Shown: positions 31,623 through 37,442 of the stretch, piece after piece
Numbering within the stretch: position 1 is the stretch's first letter
Layout of the letters: every line of letters begins with the position of its first letter
NCBI GenBank assembly: GCA_036939975.1
Contig: JALLPB010000005.1
Span: forward strand, 1 to 37,442
Reading direction: 5' to 3'
Origin: Cyclostephanos tholiformis
Lineage: Eukaryota > Bacillariophyta > Thalassiosirophyceae > Thalassiosirales > Thalassiosiraceae
DNA: 37,442 nucleotides
Notes under the pieces: generated by a model
What the model was told of the DNA's origin: nothing
Database searches by the model: none
Seen by the model: only the letters and a program-made list of their open reading frames with translations
Translations under genes and position numbers: made by a program

Positions 31623-32248
31623 TGCCCAAATACCACTACTTTTACATTTTGAATTTTATTTGGCCAATGCCACAGCATGAGGTTTGAAACACTTCATTTT
31701 CAAAGAACCGTATTTTACTTTGCCCCAAAAATGTCACCTCTTCTTGTAAATACCTACCACCACATCACCATTACCCTCTCCTTGTCACTGTATCATAATC
31801 TTTACGTTCGTTCTTTTCAGCCACCCCTACTGATTAAAATTTCCATTTTCAAATACTTCACCTCAGAATAAAATCTTTTTAGTTTGAAGAGTGAAGTATT
31901 CTAAAATACGACACCTTCAGGTGAAGTGTTTTACTACCATGGATCTTGAGGTGAAGTGTTTCAATATAGACATATTTACCAGGTGAAGTACCTCAACAAA
32001 TGTAAATCTATAAAGTGATGCAAAATAATAAATGTGCATACGTAAGGTGAAGTATTTTGATAGTATTTTGTTTTGGTGTATGTATTGGGAATATATTTCG
32101 ATGAAAGTGAATTAAGACTAACAACGCTGAAATCACAATTTTACATGTTTTTCTTGGAAAGTGATATTTTGGGTGAAGTAATTTAAAACCTCCGGCTGTG
32201 GTGTTGGCCAAATAATATTGAAATCCTAAATGTAGGGGTATTTCGGCA
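31623..32248. mobile_element. Mirror of 626-bp MITE
   Basis: Exact inverse of 5195-5820; reads with ggtgaagt repeats on the plus strand. Confidence 0.7.
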
Positions 32249-32708
32249 GTCGTCTCTATTTTTTAAGATGGGTATTGAGGCACGAATTGCTTCTTTGCCC
32301 TGTGAGTACTCTGTGATGTGCCCTTTTATAATTGCCCGCAATTTGTCTAGCAATTGATTCTCTATCTCAATTAAGCAGTATAGGAGTGGAACGTGATAGT
32401 TCCGCAAAGGTATGACCATCCACCATGGCTTCTTCTTCACCCCAAGCACTGGATCGCCTTTATTTTTCTCTGCATTGTTGCCACATCTCATCAGTTCTTC
32501 AGTTCTTCCATCGTCCACATTTCACAGTCGTTGTGTTTAACATCACTCTTGCAGGAAAGATGTTCTTATGGGTTATCCAACGACCCCCACTTTGCCATGC
32601 TTTCCTTAAGTATTCAACATGTTGTTTCTTTGCCCTTTTTGATGTGTCCATGTGCCACCACGCTAAACAAAAACCGCACAAACTAACCTCACAACTAACA
32701 AAAAACAC
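32183..32708 (-). pseudogene. Mirror of frameshifted coding remnant
   Basis: Exact inverse of 4735-5260. Confidence 0.4.
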
Positions 32709-32936
32709 CCAAAAATCATATCTTCTCCCGCCAACTCCCCTGAATTATTGACGCCACCAAAGAAGACTGGCATCCAAGGACATGCTTATCATTGTCTTCC
32801 CCCCCACCTGAGCATGTTTCATTTATCATCAAGCACTTGGCAGTAGTGGAGCTGCCCAACACCAGCCCCTTGATGACCACCACAAAGAGGAGTGTGCAGA
32901 GGAAGAATGCTTTTGTTCCCCCCCTAGCACCAATCA

Positions 32937-33570
32937 ATGACCTTCCAGTATTCACCTTTTCCCCCCCCTGTGAAGCACCCTAATGGTGTTGTCCTCAACA
33001 TTGTTGGGATCAACCACAGTGACCGTGGGCACTCGTGTGAGGAACACGACGTCTGCAGGTATGTCCTTGAGGACAACATGCTCATTTGGCTTCGGCACAA
33101 GGCGATTCTTTTTAACAAGCATGGAAAAAAATGTGAGGAGATGGCATATGTTGTCTACTCTGTTGATTCCAATATCGACCACTGTCATGTGGGATTCCTC
33201 CCAAAGGCATATGTTGCAGATGGGAATCTCTATGATGGTGTTTTATGTCATGTGAGTATTTTTTTTAGTATTCACATCGCTCATCAACATTTACTAACGA
33301 TCACTTTATCAATGATCAATTCAGGTGACTGAGGTTGGATTCAACAAATCCTCTTGCAGTGCAATATGCATGAAGTGGTATCGCAACTGTGGGTTTTGTA
33401 AGGCGACAATTGTTTCCTGGATAAACATTGCAATCAGTGTCTTGCCTGCTGGGTTGAAGAAGAATGCGGAGATAATTCCCCCTTTGGCAAAAAGACCTCG
33501 GGTGTGGATGGATTTTGAGACCAGCAATGTTGACGTGATTGGTTTATTAATGCAAAGAAATAAGAAGTAA
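32937..33570 (+). CDS. Mirror of two-exon gene of unknown function
   Basis: Plus-strand copy of 3873-4506: exon 1 at 32937-33251, intron 33252-33324 (gtgagt...ttcag), exon 2 at 33325-33570. The upstream frame at 32792-32983 meets it at a run of eight C. Confidence 0.55.
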
Positions 33571-33766
33571 TCGATTGTAGCACTAAAGTAATAAATTTAT
33601 TACTATAATTAACTCCACATCTTGTGATCTTTGTCTTCATTGTCATCATTCATTAATATCCCGTTAGTTTGCATTTCCTCCATCATTTCATGCACCTCTT
33701 CTGCCATGCCTCCTTCTCCATCATTGCCTGCAGCTTGTCTTCCAGCCCACCATAATCAAATACCGC

Positions 33767-35227
33767 TCACTCTTCTTCTTCCATCTCATCATCCACAATC
33801 ACACCACCTTTGGCAGAAACCAAGTCGATTGTAAATTCTTCAACAACCTCCTCATCGATAAACCAAGAATAACCGGTCTTCTGCCATGCATTTTTCATCA
33901 TGGGGAGACCGGTCATGTCCAAATGAGCCTCTGCTACCCAACTCACAATATCCTGGTGAGTAGGGGCAACAACTACTTTGTTTTGATCAACAATTCCTAT
34001 CATCCACTCCTTCCAACTCGCCTGGACTCTCATCTTGAATGGCTTGTTCAGCCCCACATCAAGAGGCTGCAATAATCTTGTGCACCCACCGGGAATATGC
34101 ATCACCTCAACTCCCAGCTCAGTGCCCATCATGTGGCACCAATAAGAGTCAATGAGGATCACTGGCACAATACCAGCAGGGGGAGGAGTGACATGGAGGA
34201 AGTTAGAAAGACACTCCTCTACCCAGAGGAGCATGCACCTCTCATCCATCCATGCATTTTTCTGGCATTCATAGTTGGACGTGGGATTGAACATTGACAG
34301 TTCATTCTTTGCCATCATACTGCCTTTTGTGCCTTTACATGGGCCAAGCGGATGCGTTGTCAACTGAACACTACAATTGCTAGCAGAACGAAGCTTGGTA
34401 TCATGGCAGTTGAGCAGCAGATACGCAAGGATGGCATGCACAGGACATCATCTAAGTCCAATGAGGCACCAGATGACACTCGATGGCTTTGATAAAAGAA
34501 GACCTCACCCAGCATCCATCATGGAAAGCATGAAGTCTAATAAGCGCCTCTGCAAACCAGATTGAATCTACACCAGACACCGTTTAAATGTCTGAGGCTA
34601 CATCATTAGCTTGTTACTGGCTTTTTGGAAGGACCCCGGTAGTTCCGCACTGATACCAAAGGGGTAGGGCTAAGCTGGTGCCATCTGGCACCCGTGGGGC
34701 CCAACCCAGTCGCCCCATGGCAACCTTGCTGTGGTAAGACACGGCAATCAAAAAGACCTTCGTCTATCTGAATTGTACAGAGAGTCGAATTAGTGGTAAT
34801 TTATTAAGTAGTTTATTTATTTATTTACCTTTTGTGCCTTTGCCAGCTGCTGAGCAGATAAGAGCAGCAGTAGCCCATCGCATGTTGGACATTGACCTCT
34901 GCACGTTAAGTGTTTTCATACCCTTTTGCTGAAGTGTGTATATGTGGTGGTATGAAAACCACAATGGAGTTTGGTCCATGTTGAATACGTACCTCAGATC
35001 ACAATTTGGAGTACTCAATGATGGACATGTTGCCGACAAAAATGTCAATGCTCTTCGGAGACAGCTGCTGGTGTTTGTGTTGCTTCGTTGGTTTGCATCC
35101 AATAAACCCATTGGAACTTCTTTAACCAATGCCTTGTTGCATGGAATTTGGCATTGAATGACTTATCCTTGAATTCCATGCCAATGAGTTTCTGGGCTTT
35201 CCAAATGTGGGTGATGGAGATGGCCAT
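33767..35227 (-). pseudogene. Mirror of broken pogo-like transposase
   Basis: Exact inverse of 2216-3676; the 14-bp-flanked insertion lies at 34323-34841. Confidence 0.8.
34323..34841. mobile_element. Mirror of 505-bp insertion
   Basis: Exact inverse of 2602-3120. The A-box-like tgggccaagcgg reads on the plus strand at 34340-34351. Confidence 0.55.
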
Positions 35228-35400
35228 GCCCTGTTCTGGAAACCAAAAATGATTTCATTTCAGTTTTCTACAAATGTAGGAATTGTTTGTGTCTCCTCCA
35301 TTGAATTTATAATAAATTGGCTCTGACAGAAGAAATAGATGATAACCAAAACAGCCAGCACAATCAATGTTGCTGTCATGCAATGGTGCTCCTACGAATT

Positions 35401-35433
35401 GGCAGCCTTCTTCAACCCATAAGGAAGGCTGCC
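35401..35433. repeat. Mirror of 10-bp hairpin
   Basis: Exact inverse of 2010-2042. Confidence 0.7.
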
Positions 35434-35511
35434 AGTGATTTTGGTAGCTATCCAAACGTTTTAGTAATTGATTTTAGGGTTAAAAATTTGTTTGACTGAC
35501 TTTTTTGAAAA

Positions 35512-35531
35512 CCGCTGTCCCTGGACAGCGG
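35512..35531. repeat. Mirror of candidate transposon terminus
   Basis: Exact inverse of 1912-1931. Confidence 0.5.
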
Positions 35532-35552
35532 CATTAGAACACCTCATCCATG

Positions 35553-36781
35553 AGCAGCACAGAAATCGCAAACCAAAACCTGCTATCCACGAGCAGCACA
35601 GGGCTTTGGTGGTTCGCCCTGAAATGAACCCCCAAAGCGCTATCCATGAGCAGCACAAAATCATATCTCATCGTCCACATACCTGTTTCCTGTTGGGCCA
35701 AGATGGTAAGCACACTCTATTAGTTTTTATGTTTTCTCCCCATTCTAGAGCAGCACAAAACACTTTCAGGTAGCTGTCCGACATTTCTGTCTAGAGTACT
35801 CTATTCATTAGCAGCACACAAACCTTTATCCTGTGCCAATTGTTGTTAATGTGAACACCAACGATTGATCAATAATACCAACGATCAATAATACCAACGA
35901 CAATAATACTGGTGTGTTCATAATGCTGCCTACAATTAACAATTATTCAGCATGCGATCCATTGTTCTCCCCATGTCTGATCCACCACAGCCATCCAATT
36001 CTCCCAATACACCAAACGTAGAATCCTCTTCTTCTCAGACCAGAGTGCCTCCATTTCAGTGGAAATGCATTACATGTGGCTACACCAACTTTGCCGACAT
36101 ATCCAGTGCCACATTTTGCAAAGACAAATGTGACCCAAACAGTGATGGTCCCAGGAAATGTATTATCTGTTATGCTGTTCACCCTCGTGACAAAGAGCAG
36201 TAGTCCATAAAACATATAAAACATAAAAACATGATGTCCTCATTCATTTTTTCGCAACACCCACACTCCCACGCCAGGATTGTTGTAGGAGCCATTGTTT
36301 TATGGTAATGAATTTTGTGCTGCCCTTGAATGGTGTGATATTCTAAAATGTTCGGATAAGGCCACTTTCCAGTTAAGTCCATCATTTGTGACATCTCTCT
36401 CATGTCCCTATTCACAGAGCAACACTTAATTATATTACCTTACTATTAAGGAACAACACTAAATTAAAAAAATACTATCCATAAACAACACTTTTTCCAA
36501 TCATATGTTGCGATTATTAATAGAACATCACATTCTGCAGCATGCACTTTGTATTATTTTATCCATTCAGAGACAACACTAAAATAAAACTAACTATCAG
36601 ACAACAGCACGAAACTACAATTATTGCATCCATTAACAGCACTTAAAAACAAATATAGTAATCAACACCAGAACTTTCTATGAATCGATCTACTTATTCA
36701 CAATCGTATAGCAGCACTTAATTATATTTACTACGTTAACATGCCACACAAAAAAATTATATACTGTCTATTAACAGCAAC
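35553..36781 (-). repeat. Mirror of MULE subterminal motif array
   Basis: Here the motif reads CTATYCANNARCARCAC on the plus strand; copies are inverted from 662-1890. The 16-bp tandem repeat lies at 35853-35898. Confidence 0.7.
35952..36203 (+). CDS. Mirror of small zinc-ribbon ORF
   Basis: Identical 83-residue frame with three Cys pairs. Confidence 0.45.
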   Translation: MRSIVLPMSDPPQPSNSPNTPNVESSSSQTRVPPFQWKCITCGYTNFADISSATFCKDKCDPNSDGPRKCIICYAVHPRDKEQ

Positions 36782-36841
36782 ATAGAATAGTAACTAGTTG
36801 CAAACACAATACACTTTCAATAAAAGTCAATCAGCAGTGCC

Positions 36842-37441
36842 CTACTTCTTCTTGTTCTTCTTCCCATTGGATGTTTTGGTTCCCTTAGGAGGCCTCTTAT
36901 ATCCGATCTTGTTCTGCTTCTTAGAAGACTTAACATTGATCTTCTTCTTCTTCTGCATCCTTGACGCATATTCTTCTTCTTCATCAGGACTAACTGGCTC
37001 ATCCTTCTCCTTCCTTTTCTTTGTTTTTTCTAACTTCTCCTTCTTATCAAATTCACGTTCCATTGAACCCTTGATTCGTTTCCCCTCCCTAGGTCTACCA
37101 CTCTTCCTGCCAGCAGAATATGGTGGACAAAGCCTGTATTCCTTGTTGTGCTGTTCTGTGTCTTTCTTCATATCATTCCGAAGAGTAGTAATGTCAAAGT
37201 TACACCTTACCGTTGACAAAAAAGGATACTGCTTTTGCCAATGGGAGGTATGGTACCAAATTGGCATGACATTCACCTCATTTAAGCCTTCAATACGATA
37301 TGACTTCACCACAGCACACATGTGAGGGCAAGGCATGCCATCAGTGTTGGGAACACCGCATGAACATCCTCCAAAGAGCGTGCTATTATCATCATAAGTT
37401 CTAGGAAACCAACACCTGTACAGATATCCAGTCCGATTTGA
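36842..37441 (-). CDS. Mirror of MULE transposase C-terminus (partial)
   Basis: Identical to 2-601 and cut at the right window edge at the same codon as the left copy. This shows that both ends of the palindrome stop at the same base. Confidence 0.8.
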   Translation of the reverse strand, partial: SNRTGYLYRCWFPRTYDDNSTLFGGCSCGVPNTDGMPCPHMCAVVKSYRIEGLNEVNVMPIWYHTSHWQKQYPFLSTVRCNFDITTLRNDMKKDTEQHNKEYRLCPPYSAGRKSGRPREGKRIKGSMEREFDKKEKLEKTKKRKEKDEPVSPDEEEEYASRMQKKKKINVKSSKKQNKIGYKRPPKGTKTSNGKKNKKK

Positions 37442-37442
37442 A

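Larger units (their letters stand above)
1..37442. repeat. Perfect window-wide palindrome, arms of 18,721 bases
   Basis: The first bases (ttcaaatcggactggatatc) are the reverse complement of the last (gatatccagtccgatttgaa), and the relation holds wherever compared: every reading frame at x..y has an identical protein at 37443-y..37443-x on the other strand. Arms are 1-18721 and 18722-37442, with no spacer. Decayed transposon DNA, microsatellites and G/C homopolymers are also identical, so there is no detectable divergence even in sequence under no selection. This fits a fold-back read or assembly artefact, or an inverted duplication too young to have mutated. The sequence alone cannot separate these. 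Confidence 0.99.
18722..37442. repeat. Right palindrome arm (mirror of 1-18721)
   Basis: Every feature below is the exact reverse complement of a left-arm feature at 37443 minus its coordinates. They are listed so that the arm is annotated, not as independent evidence. Confidence 0.99.

Noticed and set aside
18722..37442. Right-arm ORFs as independent paralogues
   Set aside because: They are exact reverse complements of left-arm frames with no differences, so they add no independent evidence of genes.
1..37442. Organelle inverted repeat or bacterial/phage palindrome
   Set aside because: No rRNA, tRNA, photosystem or phage genes are present; the content is eukaryotic transposon families with a spliceosomal intron candidate.

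Overview
The window is one perfect palindrome. Base i pairs with base 37443-i across the whole 37,442 bases: two 18,721-base arms in inverted orientation, no spacer, and a dyad axis between 18,721 and 18,722 inside an (AT)n run. Every reading frame in the left arm has an identical partner in the right arm on the opposite strand, and every region I compared, including homopolymer runs, matched. There is therefore only 18.7 kb of independent information. The right-arm entries are mirror copies and should not be counted as extra genes until the junction is shown to be real.

The content looks like repeat-rich, AT-rich nuclear DNA of a eukaryotic microalga, most likely a diatom or related stramenopile. 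The reasons are: a Copia remnant of the GMYGLPQ type, MULE transposases with a SWIM zinc finger and a Lys-rich GRP-containing tail, a pogo-like DDE transposase with the HIPGGCT...QPLDVGLNKPF signature, and a 73-nt GTGAGT...CAG intron candidate. There are no operons, Shine-Dalgarno-led genes, rRNA or tRNA. The taxonomic call is from family resemblance and is moderate.

Left arm, in order: the 3' part of a MULE transposase cut by the window edge (2-601); a 1.2-kb tail with a recurring GTGYTGYT..TGRATAG motif and an antisense zinc-ribbon ORF (to about 1,920); a broken pogo-like transposase carrying a 505-bp insertion with a 14-bp direct repeat (2,216-3,676); a minus-strand two-exon gene of unknown function (3,873-4,506); a frameshifted unknown coding remnant (4,735-5,260); a 626-bp MITE (5,195-5,820); a decayed Copia RT/RNase H with a probable LTR (5,833-7,191); a minus-strand 148-aa ORF (7,216-7,659); AT-rich inverted-repeat DNA (7,930-8,420); a minus-strand 174-aa ORF (8,266-8,790); mostly empty AT-rich DNA with hairpins (9,000-11,600); a roughly 650-bp inverted-repeat element (11,616-12,263); a 2.34-kb element with TIRs of about 310 bp (12,320-14,662); small repeats (14,809-16,161); and a decayed second MULE transposase (16,246-17,971) before the centre.

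The genes do not form a pathway. This is a layered graveyard of class I and class II elements with a few unassigned ORFs. The palindrome itself is the outstanding feature. A fold-back sequencing or assembly artefact is the simplest explanation; a very recent genuine inverted duplication is the alternative.
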